Assembly: GCA_904502055.1 (NCBI GenBank)
Contig: CAJGDZ010000062.1
Location: 1 to 9,508 of the forward strand
DNA: 9,508 nt
Direction: 5' to 3'
Source: an uncultured Clostridia bacterium
GTDB taxonomy: Bacteria > Bacillota > Clostridia > Oscillospirales > CAG-272
Position numbers and translations under genes: made by a program. The first letter of the stretch is position 1; each line of letters starts with the position of its first letter. Of this stretch, positions 1 through 6,023 are shown one piece after another. The notes under the pieces are model-generated. The model saw only the letters and a list, made by a program, of their open reading frames with translations, ran no database searches and was not told the origin of the DNA.

Positions 1-13
1 AGGAAAACAAAGG

Positions 14-101
14 ATAAATTGAAGTTTATCGGTCTGGCTATGCTTCGACCAAGCTGTGAAAGTTTTGGTCTCTGCAAAACTCTTCGTTAAATCAAAATTT
101 G
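14..101 (+). repeat. Short (88 bp) member of the intergenic repeat family
   Basis: The left end, ATAAATTGAAGTTT followed by TCGGTCTGGCTA, and the right end, TAAATCAAAATTTG, match the ends of the two 253 bp repeats at 1851-2103 and 8250-8502. The middle is different and much shorter. It holds small inverted repeats: GACCAA at 47-52 with TTGGTC at 65-70, and AGTTTT at 61-66 with AAAACT at 77-82. The two ends are imperfect inverted repeats of each other. The TAA at 15-17 could be the stop codon of a plus-strand gene lying mostly outside the window, matching the position of the 253 bp copies next to stop codons, but only four codons precede it, so that gene cannot be supported. Confidence 0.7.
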
Positions 102-114
102 AAAAAAGAACATA

Positions 115-143
115 AAAAGGCGAAGCCATTGGCTCCGCCTTTT
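115..143. terminator. Bidirectional intrinsic terminator
   Basis: A 13-bp inverted repeat (115-127 with 131-143) has an ATT loop and one mismatch. Its GGCGAAGCC core is flanked by A and T tracts, so it can work on both strands. It ends just before the stop codon of the minus-strand metallophosphoesterase (146-148) and would terminate that gene as well as any plus-strand transcript entering from the left. Confidence 0.8.
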
Positions 144-145
144 GT

Positions 146-889
146 TTATTTCTCGATTTTTTCGATATGACAGCCGTTCTCGTCAAGGGTCAGAATACAA
201 AAACGAATGCTCTCGTTTTCGTACAGACCCGAAACCGTGAAGTAGCGAATGCCGCCGATCTCGTTATCGGCGCCGGGATGGAAATGTCCCTGCACCACCA
301 GCTCCACCTTGCCGCTCGCCTCCAGCATCGCTCTCGCGTCCGCCGCATTCTTGATGATGCAGGACTTCCAGCCCACGTTAAAGTCGAGATTCTGGTGCAC
401 AAAGATCACGCAGGGCTTATCGGACTTCGCGATCGTGTCCTTCAAAAAGGCCACGTGCGCAGGGATAAGATTGGCGTCCGTCCAGTCCACGCCCGCCACG
501 TCGTAGCGGCGCATATCCGAGCGATAGTTAGCGTCAAGCAGGATCAGCGTGTGCGTGGGCGTATCGATACACGCGGGAAGCTCGGGCGTGTGCGCCTTGT
601 TAAGAAAGGTGCTCACGTCGTAGTGCAGATAATCGTGGTTGCCCGGCACACAGTAGAACGGAACATCGTAGCCGTCGATCACCTTCATGATCTTGCCCAG
701 CGGATCGGGCTCTGAGCCGTCCTGATTTTCGCTGTCGGTAAGGTCACCCAAGCACAGACAAAGATCCACCTTCTCTGCCGCAAAGGCATCCATCACCGCG
801 ACGATCTTCCTTTGCTCAAGCGAAGCCTCGCCCGTCTCCTTATCGGTTGCACGGTAATAATGGGGGTCGGAAAACAAGCCGATCTTCAT
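146..889 (-). CDS. Calcineurin-like metallophosphoesterase
   Basis: A 247-residue cytoplasmic protein without a signal peptide or membrane segment. It carries the full metallophosphoesterase signature in order: D-x-H at residues 8-10 (SDPH), GDLTD at 48-52, GNHD at 83-86, a single His at 165 (VHQN), and GHFH at 201-204. These residues bind the two metal ions of the family and act on phosphomono- or phosphodiesters. The length and motif spacing fit the Icc/CpdA-like group of small phosphodiesterases, but the substrate cannot be assigned. The ATG at 889 is preceded by AGGAGG at good spacing. The gene is divergent from fucU across an 88-nt gap and ends in the 115-143 terminator. The fold is secure; the exact activity is not. 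Confidence 0.9.
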   Translation of the reverse strand: MKIGLFSDPHYYRATDKETGEASLEQRKIVAVMDAFAAEKVDLCLCLGDLTDSENQDGSEPDPLGKIMKVIDGYDVPFYCVPGNHDYLHYDVSTFLNKAHTPELPACIDTPTHTLILLDANYRSDMRRYDVAGVDWTDANLIPAHVAFLKDTIAKSDKPCVIFVHQNLDFNVGWKSCIIKNAADARAMLEASGKVELVVQGHFHPGADNEIGGIRYFTVSGLYENESIRFCILTLDENGCHIEKIEK

Positions 890-916
890 AAAATCCTCCT
901 ATATTGAAAAAGCATC

Positions 917-945
917 TTTACAACTGCTCGATTTTATGCTACAAT
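917..945 (+). promoter_or_regulatory. Sigma-A-type promoter of fucU
   Basis: TTTACA at 917-922, a 17-nt spacer, and TACAAT at 940-945 match the housekeeping -35/-10 consensus at five of six positions each. Transcription would start near 952, giving a leader of about 25 nt that contains the GAGGT ribosome binding site at 966-970. No equally good promoter was found on the minus strand for the divergent phosphoesterase gene. Confidence 0.75.
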
Positions 946-953
946 AATAGCAT
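936..953. promoter_or_regulatory. Palindrome over the fucU -10, candidate operator
   Basis: ATGCTA, six bases, then TAGCAT form a perfect inverted repeat covering the -10 hexamer and the predicted transcription start of fucU. A dimeric regulator bound here would block RNA polymerase and could also affect the divergent phosphoesterase gene. A weak hairpin or chance symmetry in AT-rich DNA is the alternative. No repressor gene next to it can be named. Confidence 0.4.
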
Positions 954-977
954 CAATATTTGAACGAGGTATGAACA

Positions 978-1418
978 ATGCTCAAAAATATCCCCCCTAT
1001 TTTATCCCCCGAGCTTCTCAAGGTCCTTTGCGAGATGGGTCACAGTGACCGCATCTGCATCGCGGACGGAAACTTCCCCACAGAAACCATGGGCAAGGAC
1101 GCCATCGTCATTCGGATGGACGGCCACGGCGTGCCCGAAATTCTTGACGCCATTCTCACGCTCTTCCCGCTTGACACCTACGTGGAAAAGCCGGTCACGC
1201 TGATGGAGCTGATGGAGCGCGACCGCGGTCGCATCAAGACCGAGATCTGGGATACATACCGCGAGATCGTTGCCAAGCACGATGCGCGCGGTGCCGAAGC
1301 CGTTGGCAACATCGATCGCTTCGACTTCTACGAGGAAGCCAAAAAGTGCTACTGCATTATCGCCACGAGCGAAACGGCGGTCTATGCCAACGTTATGCTC
1401 CAGAAGGGCGTTGTCTGA
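978..1418 (+). CDS. fucU: L-fucose mutarotase-like protein (RbsD/FucU family)
   Basis: A 146-residue protein, close to the usual 140 or so for FucU. It opens with the family hallmark IPPILSPELLKVLCEMGHSD, which contains the catalytic-type His22, then IADGNFP with Asp30, and ends with the characteristic YANVMLQKGVV. Family members interconvert the alpha and beta anomers of L-fucose or related sugars in the cytoplasm, and form ring-shaped oligomers. FucU is favoured over RbsD by the C-terminal motif and by the FYEEAKKCYCIIATSET segment, which resembles FucU proteins. The ATG at 978 has GAGGT 7 nt upstream; an ATG at 971 is out of frame. The gene is monocistronic here, with its own promoter and terminator, and no fucose isomerase, kinase or aldolase gene lies in the window, so the exact sugar remains open. 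Confidence 0.88.
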   Translation: MLKNIPPILSPELLKVLCEMGHSDRICIADGNFPTETMGKDAIVIRMDGHGVPEILDAILTLFPLDTYVEKPVTLMELMERDRGRIKTEIWDTYREIVAKHDARGAEAVGNIDRFDFYEEAKKCYCIIATSETAVYANVMLQKGVV

Positions 1419-1423
1419 TTGCC

Positions 1424-1455
1424 AAAAAGCCGAGTCATACGACTCGGCTTTTTTT
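1424..1455. terminator. Bidirectional intrinsic terminator between fucU and cupin gene
   Basis: A perfect 8-bp GC-rich stem, GCCGAGTC (1429-1436) with GACTCGGC (1441-1448), has an ATAC loop, five A before it and seven T after it. It serves fucU on the plus strand and the convergent cupin gene, whose stop codon lies at 1454-1456, on the minus strand. Confidence 0.92.
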
Positions 1456-1828
1456 AATTGGGATCAGCCAGAAAATACGGGGACTCTAAGCTCAGAATAT
1501 CACTGTGCTCGGGAATAACGTCACCGTTTTCGGTCACGAAAAGCAGAGCGTCCTCGCTGACGGCAAGCGCGTGCCACGTGCCCGTCTCCACCACGTACGC
1601 GCACCCCTTTTCAAGCGGCGTTTCGGTAAATACACCGTCCACCATTGTCAAAAGCGTGGCGTATCCCGAAACCAAAGCAAACACCTCGTCCGAGTCGTTG
1701 TGCCGCTTCAGTTTTTGCACCTCTCCATACCTATATTGCAAGTCGTGCGTGATAAACACACACGCATAGTTCTTGGCTTCTACCACCGGGCAGAAGCCCT
1801 TTTTTTCGGGAAAACATTTGCGAAGCAT
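1454..1828 (-). CDS. Small single-domain cupin protein
   Basis: A 124-residue soluble protein with one cupin beta-barrel. The first cupin motif is seen around residues 42-55 (RHNDSDEVFALVSG), with His43 and Glu48 as likely metal ligands. The second is at residues 82-90 (TGTWHALAV), with His86 as the next ligand. A strong GGAGAAGG ribosome binding site precedes the ATG at 1828. Cupins of this size include sugar isomerases, dioxygenases and ligand-sensing proteins, and nothing here selects one. The gene lies downstream of the AraC gene on the same strand, separated by the 253 bp repeat, so it may be read from the AraC promoter or from a promoter at the repeat's end. It shares the terminator at 1424-1455 with fucU. 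Confidence 0.75.
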   Translation of the reverse strand: MLRKCFPEKKGFCPVVEAKNYACVFITHDLQYRYGEVQKLKRHNDSDEVFALVSGYATLLTMVDGVFTETPLEKGCAYVVETGTWHALAVSEDALLFVTENGDVIPEHSDILSLESPYFLADPN

Positions 1829-1850
1829 ATCCTTCTCCTTATTCGTATTT

Positions 1851-2103
1851 CAAATTTTGATTTATAGGTGTGTTTGAATGGCTATGCATGCACGAACGTT
1901 ATCGGATGAAAGGCTCCCTCCGGGAGGGAGCTGGCGCCGAGTAGGCGACTGAGGGAGCCCGCGCAGCAGTAGAGTCTGCAAGCACAATGAGGTCGCGCAG
2001 GCTCCTTCCACCGCCACAGGCGGTCCCCCTCCCTCTCGGAGGGAGGCTTGGTTTGCACGCCATCTTCGTTCAAGCGTAGCCAGACCGAGAAACTTCAATT
2101 TAT
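1851..2103 (-). repeat. 253 bp structured intergenic repeat, copy 1
   Basis: Read on the minus strand, the element starts with ATAAATTGAAGTTT directly after the AraC stop codon (2104-2106) and ends with AAATCAAAATTTG. It is the same length as the copy at 8250-8502 and differs from it at about eight positions by eye (about 97% identity), without gaps. Inside are several GC-rich hairpins of the CCTCCCTC/GAGGGAGG and GGCTCCCTC/GAGGGAGCC type. The outer ends are imperfect inverted repeats of each other, as in a MITE, but no transposase and no clear target duplication was found. It separates the AraC and cupin genes, which run in the same direction. Confidence 0.9.
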
Positions 2104-2943
2104 TTAGAAGTTTTCAATATTTTTTTTACGGTAGCGGGCAGGAGTAAGACCCGTGTCCGCCCGGAACATCTTGATGAAATACGCCGCACTGTTAAAGCCG
2201 CATTTCCAGGCAACCGTCGTGATGTCCATATCGCTGGTAACCAGCAGATTCCGCGCCACACGAAGCCGATAGCTCAGCAGATAGCGGTGAAGCGTCTCGC
2301 CCGTGCTTTGCTTCATCAGATCACTGATATAATAAGGATGATAGTGAAAAAGCTCGGCCATTTTTTCATTGGTAAGCTGAGGATCGCTGTAATTTTCGTG
2401 CACGTAATCCGTGATCTGCCGCACAATGGCCGCCGTCGGCACCGCCTCGCCTGCCCGCAGAAGCTCCAAAAGGCAGCGCTTGAGGCGCGACGAGCAGATA
2501 TCCCGATAATAGGGCGGCTTTGTCAGAAAATCCTGCGTGCACTTATGAAGCGTTTCAAACAACTGCGGCGCGCTTTGAAAAATCGGCGCAGAAAATTCGG
2601 ACGGGATCGGATACACAGGCATCTTTTCCTCTTCAAACGCATCGGGGTGCGGTGTTCCGAGCGAATTTTTGAGGTGCGAAAAGTCACTTACCAAATCAAA
2701 ATTGAAGATCAGATAGTCTGCCTTGCCCTCGGCCATATAAAAGCGATACCGCGTTCCGGCAGGCAAAAAAATCGCCGTTCCACTTGAAAAATCATATTTT
2801 ACATTTTCGACCTCTACCGAGCCCTCTCCCTCCCGAAAGAAGAAAAGGCGGCAGTCATAACATCGGCTGTCTAAGGATCGGATCACAAAATCCGTATAGG
2901 CGCGCGCGTGGCGTATGTGGGGGTTAAGCGAGGGGATCTCCAT
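2104..2943 (-). CDS. AraC-family transcriptional regulator
   Basis: A 279-residue regulator with the standard two-part build. Residues 1 to about 100 form a cupin-like sensor domain, including the FLPAGTRYRFYM strand-turn typical of AraC ligand pockets. Residues about 172-275 form the AraC/XylS DNA-binding domain: a first helix-turn-helix near 192-215 (TNEKMAELFHYHPYYISDLM) and a second near 240-262, with the family signature CGFNSAAYFIKMFRADTGLTPARYR. The size and sensor type fit regulators that respond to sugars or other small molecules. The ATG at 2943 is preceded by AGAAGGTGA. It is divergent from the five-gene operon starting at 3056, with overlapping upstream regions, so it most likely controls that operon. 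Its ligand is unknown. Confidence 0.93.
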   Translation of the reverse strand: MEIPSLNPHIRHARAYTDFVIRSLDSRCYDCRLFFFREGEGSVEVENVKYDFSSGTAIFLPAGTRYRFYMAEGKADYLIFNFDLVSDFSHLKNSLGTPHPDAFEEEKMPVYPIPSEFSAPIFQSAPQLFETLHKCTQDFLTKPPYYRDICSSRLKRCLLELLRAGEAVPTAAIVRQITDYVHENYSDPQLTNEKMAELFHYHPYYISDLMKQSTGETLHRYLLSYRLRVARNLLVTSDMDITTVAWKCGFNSAAYFIKMFRADTGLTPARYRKKNIENF

Positions 2944-2991
2944 GCATTCACCTTCTTTGTTTTGTTATATTTCCGATTTCTTTTTTTATAC

Positions 2992-3020
2992 ATTATAACA
3001 GATTTTTGTTGTAAAATCAA
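2992..3020 (-). promoter_or_regulatory. Sigma-A-type promoter of the AraC gene
   Basis: On the minus strand, TTGATT (3020-3015), a 17-nt spacer and a perfect TATAAT (2997-2992) form a strong promoter. A TG one base before the -10 makes it an extended -10 type. The start would fall near 2985, giving a leader of about 40 nt. No comparably good promoter for the divergent operon is visible in the 112-nt gap: TAAAAT at 3012-3017 is the best -10 but has only a poor -35. That fits a promoter that needs an activator such as the AraC protein. Confidence 0.75.
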
Positions 3021-3055
3021 TAGAGAAACGAAAAATTCGGGAAAGGAGCAAGCAA

Positions 3056-4033
3056 ATGAAATTTTCCGTAGGATACCAATGTACTCCCCTTCCCTTTATC
3101 GAGGAAATTCTCTGCCGGAAGGACCAAATTTCCGAAGTATATTTTTCTTGGGCCGATTATCCCAACGGGCGAAACAGTCAGCTCCGCCAAAAAGGACTTT
3201 CGCCCAAGGAGGCACAGGCACGTCAGATGGAGGATCTTGGGCGTCTCTCGGCAGGCGGCGTTCGCTTAAATCTGCTCTTCAACGCCATGTGCTACGGCAA
3301 GGATAGCCAGTCCCACGCCTTTTTTGAGGGGATCGGCGAAACGGTGGACACCCTCTCCGCCGCATATGGCCTTGCCTCAATCACGACCACGTCGCCGCTG
3401 ATCGCGCGCTTTATCAAGGAGAATTTTCCAAGCCTTGAGGTGCGCGCCTCGGTCAATCTGTCGATCGGAACCGTAGAGGGAATGGACTACGTAAAGGACG
3501 TATTTGACAGCTTTTACGCGGCACGCGAGCTCAACCGAGACCTTGCCGCACTTCGTGCCCTCAGAAAATGGTGCGACGGGAACGGCAAAAAGCTCTACGG
3601 CCTTGCCAACAGCGGTTGCCTGAACCACTGCAGTGCCCACGTGTTCCATGACAATCTGGTGGCGCACGAGCAGGAGATCGCGCAAATGGACAACGGCTAC
3701 GCCTTTGAGGGCGTTTGCCGCGCGCATCTGCGCGAAAATCCGCGCGCGATCCTAGAAAGAACCTCATTTATCCGCCCGGAGGACACGCCACTTTACGAGG
3801 AAATCTTTGAAGGTCTGAAGCTCGCCACGCGCGTCAGCCCCGTGCCGATCCGCATTTTAAAGGCGTATCTGGACGGTGCCTACCGCGGAAGCGTCACCGA
3901 TCTTCTGGAGCCAAACCACTCGGCGCTCTTTTATCCCGATCTCCTGGAAAACAGCCTGCTGGAGTCTTGTGTGGAAAACCAAAGGCTGATTTATAAAAAT
4001 TATGAAAATGCAAGAATACATTTGGAGGACTAA
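3056..4033 (+). CDS. Peptidase-U32-like protein with cysteine cluster
   Basis: A 325-residue soluble protein, first gene of the operon, with AAAGGAG before its ATG. The segment at residues 180-205, containing LYGLANSGCLNHCS and then FHDN, resembles the core of the U32 collagenase-like family (UbiU, UbiV, YegQ, RlhA). In the UbiU/UbiV branch four cysteines hold a 4Fe-4S cluster. Here Cys173, Cys188 and Cys192 have a similar C-x(14)-C-x(3)-C layout, and Cys9 or Cys20 could supply a fourth ligand; that is inference. Known U32 proteins support hydroxylation or modification of tRNA, rRNA and quinones, often without oxygen, rather than acting as proteases. The following genes encode Fe-S reductases, which suggests a shared pathway. 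It is shorter than classical U32 peptidases (about 400 or more residues). The family assignment is moderate and the function is not known. Confidence 0.6.
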   Translation: MKFSVGYQCTPLPFIEEILCRKDQISEVYFSWADYPNGRNSQLRQKGLSPKEAQARQMEDLGRLSAGGVRLNLLFNAMCYGKDSQSHAFFEGIGETVDTLSAAYGLASITTTSPLIARFIKENFPSLEVRASVNLSIGTVEGMDYVKDVFDSFYAARELNRDLAALRALRKWCDGNGKKLYGLANSGCLNHCSAHVFHDNLVAHEQEIAQMDNGYAFEGVCRAHLRENPRAILERTSFIRPEDTPLYEEIFEGLKLATRVSPVPIRILKAYLDGAYRGSVTDLLEPNHSALFYPDLLENSLLESCVENQRLIYKNYENARIHLED

Positions 4034-4036
4034 ACT

Positions 4037-5119
4037 ATGTTGACCAGCGCAATGATCAAGCAAGCGGCGCTTGAGGCAGGTGCCGACAAGTGCGGCATCG
4101 GTCCGATGAGCCGATTTGAGGGCGCACCGCCCGAAATGGACCCACGCCGACTTTTTCCGCACGCCAAAAGCTGCATCGCCTTCGCCTTCCGCATTCCGCG
4201 CGGCGTTCAGCGCGGCATCGAGGAGGGCACCCAGTTCTATCAGTACCCCTCAATGGCTTACGGCGGCATCAATGAGATCTACGCCCCCGCGGTGCTTTAC
4301 CACGTCGGCAAGGTGATCGAGGACGCGGGCTACGAGGCGGTGGTCTACCGCAACACCGGCGCGCGCGGCGTGGTCTCGGATATGGACGGCACCCCCGGAA
4401 ATACACTCTCCCCCGAGGAGCAGATCGAGGTAAGCAAGCACGCCAAGGGCAAGACCGCACATCACCGAAGCGTGCAGTTCACCCGCGAGGTGGCCGACGG
4501 CAAGAGTCCGCCCGACCTGCAGTTCCAGTTCCGCCTGGCGGCAGTGGCCTGCGGTCTTGGCGAGATCGGCTGGAGCAAGATGCTGCTGACTCCCGAATTC
4601 GGACCGCTTCAGCGCGTGGCGTTCATCTTCACCGACGCGGAGCTTGAATACGACGAAATGTATAGCGGTGAGCCGCTCTGCCGCAAGTGCGGTGCGTGCG
4701 TCCGCGAGTGCCCCGGCGGCTGTATCCCCCCGATCAATTCCGGAATGAGCATCAAGGTTGACCTTGCCGGCAAGGAATGTGAGTGGGGCGACATCGATAT
4801 GTGGCGTTGCTACGCCTTCTACACCCACGGCGGCCGCTACTACAACCCCTTCGTTCCGAAGGAGGTCTTTGACAAGAACGAGAACGGCATGCTTGACCTT
4901 CTTGAGGGTGTAACAAACGAGGCGAACGAAAAAGAGGTCATGAAGGTCTACACCGCGCTCGAAAAGTATTTCCCAAGCTGGGTGGGCTATAACATGGCCA
5001 AGTGCGGCGGCTGTATCCGCGCATGCGTAAGCATGCTCGAAAAGAAGGGCGGCTGTATGGAAGGCCGCTTCAAGGAGCCGCTCCGCAAAGGCAACAAACC
5101 GTGGAAGATGGAGAGATAA
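4037..5119 (+). CDS. QueG/RdhA-like 4Fe-4S reductase, paralogue 1
   Basis: A 360-residue cytoplasmic protein without a Tat or Sec signal. Residues 172-205 (CGLGEIGWSK, then TPEFGP, then FTDAELE) match the block shared by epoxyqueuosine reductase QueG and reductive dehalogenases. A ferredoxin-type motif follows, C215-x2-C218-x2-C221-x3-C225-P. Further cysteines at 258 (WRC) and 323-330 (C-x2-C-x3-C) could bind a second cluster. QueG and RdhA use base-off cobalamin next to two 4Fe-4S clusters, so corrinoid use is likely but not proven by sequence alone. An N-terminal signature, PRG-x2-RG-x2-EG plus Tyr68 and Tyr70 (residues 54-70), recurs in the next two genes. The start ATG has GGAGGA upstream and lies 3 nt after the previous stop. 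The usual QueG partners and the respiratory RdhB anchor are absent, so a catabolic or biosynthetic reduction is more likely. Substrate unknown. Confidence 0.82.
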   Translation: MLTSAMIKQAALEAGADKCGIGPMSRFEGAPPEMDPRRLFPHAKSCIAFAFRIPRGVQRGIEEGTQFYQYPSMAYGGINEIYAPAVLYHVGKVIEDAGYEAVVYRNTGARGVVSDMDGTPGNTLSPEEQIEVSKHAKGKTAHHRSVQFTREVADGKSPPDLQFQFRLAAVACGLGEIGWSKMLLTPEFGPLQRVAFIFTDAELEYDEMYSGEPLCRKCGACVRECPGGCIPPINSGMSIKVDLAGKECEWGDIDMWRCYAFYTHGGRYYNPFVPKEVFDKNENGMLDLLEGVTNEANEKEVMKVYTALEKYFPSWVGYNMAKCGGCIRACVSMLEKKGGCMEGRFKEPLRKGNKPWKMER

Positions 5120-5120
5120 T

Positions 5121-6023
5121 ATGAACGCAGAATACATAAAAGCAAAAGCAAAGGAGCTTGGCGCCAGCGTTTGCGGCATCGGCAACGTTGAACTCTTGCG
5201 CGACGAGCCCGCCGGAAGAAATCCTTTCTATATCCTGCCGAACGCCAAGGCGATCATCGGCTTTGGCATCAAAATTCCGCGTGGTCTGTATCGCGCGATG
5301 GAAAACAAGGCACAGTACTACAACTACGTAAATCTCGGTGTCAAATACATTGACGAGAGCTTTGCCGAGATCTTTCTCTTGAAAATGGGTGCACTGATCG
5401 AAAACGAGGGCTACGACGCCTGCCTCCAGCGCAGCATTCCCGGCTTTAAGATCAAGGGCGACAAGTCCACCAATCCCGAGGTCAACCGCGTATTTGAGCT
5501 GGCATTGTCCGAGCCGGTCGCGGAGGGCAAGCCCGCCCCCGATATTCTCATCGATTTCAATCGGGCGGCCGAGGTATGCGGTCTTGGCGCGGCGGGGCTT
5601 CACGGCAAGGTGATCGCGCCGAAATACGGCTCGTTTATGCGCTGGGTGTATATCATCACCGATATGCCGCTGGAATTCGACACGCCCTTTGAGGGAACAC
5701 TTTGCGACAAATGCGGAAAATGTCTGACCGCCTGTCCCGGATCCGCCATCTCGGAGGACGGCGTGGATAGCTGGCAATGCAGCGTGTATTATCGCGGCGC
5801 ACACCGCTCCAACCCCTTTATGACCGAGGATACGCTGAAGGGACACCCCGAGCGCGAGGCCATTCTTGACGGTCAAAAACGCTTTGACGCCGAGAGCGCC
5901 AAGGCCATCTACCCCGCCCTTAAATTCCTGCCGTCCACGCACTTCGGCTATCTGCCCTGCCTTTGCGGCAAGAAGTGCGAGACCGAATGCTACAATCACT
6001 TAAAGGAGGTAGGCAAGCTGTGA
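5121..6023 (+). CDS. QueG/RdhA-like 4Fe-4S reductase, paralogue 2 (short C-terminus)
   Basis: A 300-residue paralogue of its two neighbours. It has the same N-terminal block (PRG-x2-R at 53-58, Tyr66, Tyr67, Tyr69), the CGLG motif at 153-156, a TDMPLEF block at 180-186 and the cluster motif C195-x2-C198-x2-C201-x3-C205-P. The second set is C220 (WQC) and C282-x3-C286-x3-C290, with Cys280 nearby. It ends at EVGKL and lacks the 25-40-residue basic tail (F-x5-R-x-G plus Trp) found after the last cysteines in paralogues 1 and 3, so it may be the non-catalytic or electron-transfer member of a complex; that is inference. It follows the previous stop by 1 nt with GGAGAG as ribosome binding site. No signal peptide. 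Substrate unknown. Confidence 0.82.
   Translation: MNAEYIKAKAKELGASVCGIGNVELLRDEPAGRNPFYILPNAKAIIGFGIKIPRGLYRAMENKAQYYNYVNLGVKYIDESFAEIFLLKMGALIENEGYDACLQRSIPGFKIKGDKSTNPEVNRVFELALSEPVAEGKPAPDILIDFNRAAEVCGLGAAGLHGKVIAPKYGSFMRWVYIITDMPLEFDTPFEGTLCDKCGKCLTACPGSAISEDGVDSWQCSVYYRGAHRSNPFMTEDTLKGHPEREAILDGQKRFDAESAKAIYPALKFLPSTHFGYLPCLCGKKCETECYNHLKEVGKL

Noticed and set aside
1851..2103. CRISPR array or tRNA-like structure in the hairpin-rich repeat
   Set aside because: The internal repeats are inverted pairs, not evenly spaced direct repeats with unique spacers, and no cloverleaf or CCA end can be drawn.
2908..3306. A 132-codon plus-strand frame across the AraC/operon intergenic region
   Set aside because: It overlaps the AraC promoter and the U32-like gene in another frame, is low in complexity and has no family features.
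5963..6019. ATG at 5963 as the start of the third reductase
   Set aside because: It would overlap the upstream gene by 61 nt and add residues that do not align with the paralogues. GTG at 6020 has a strong ribosome binding site and the right alignment.
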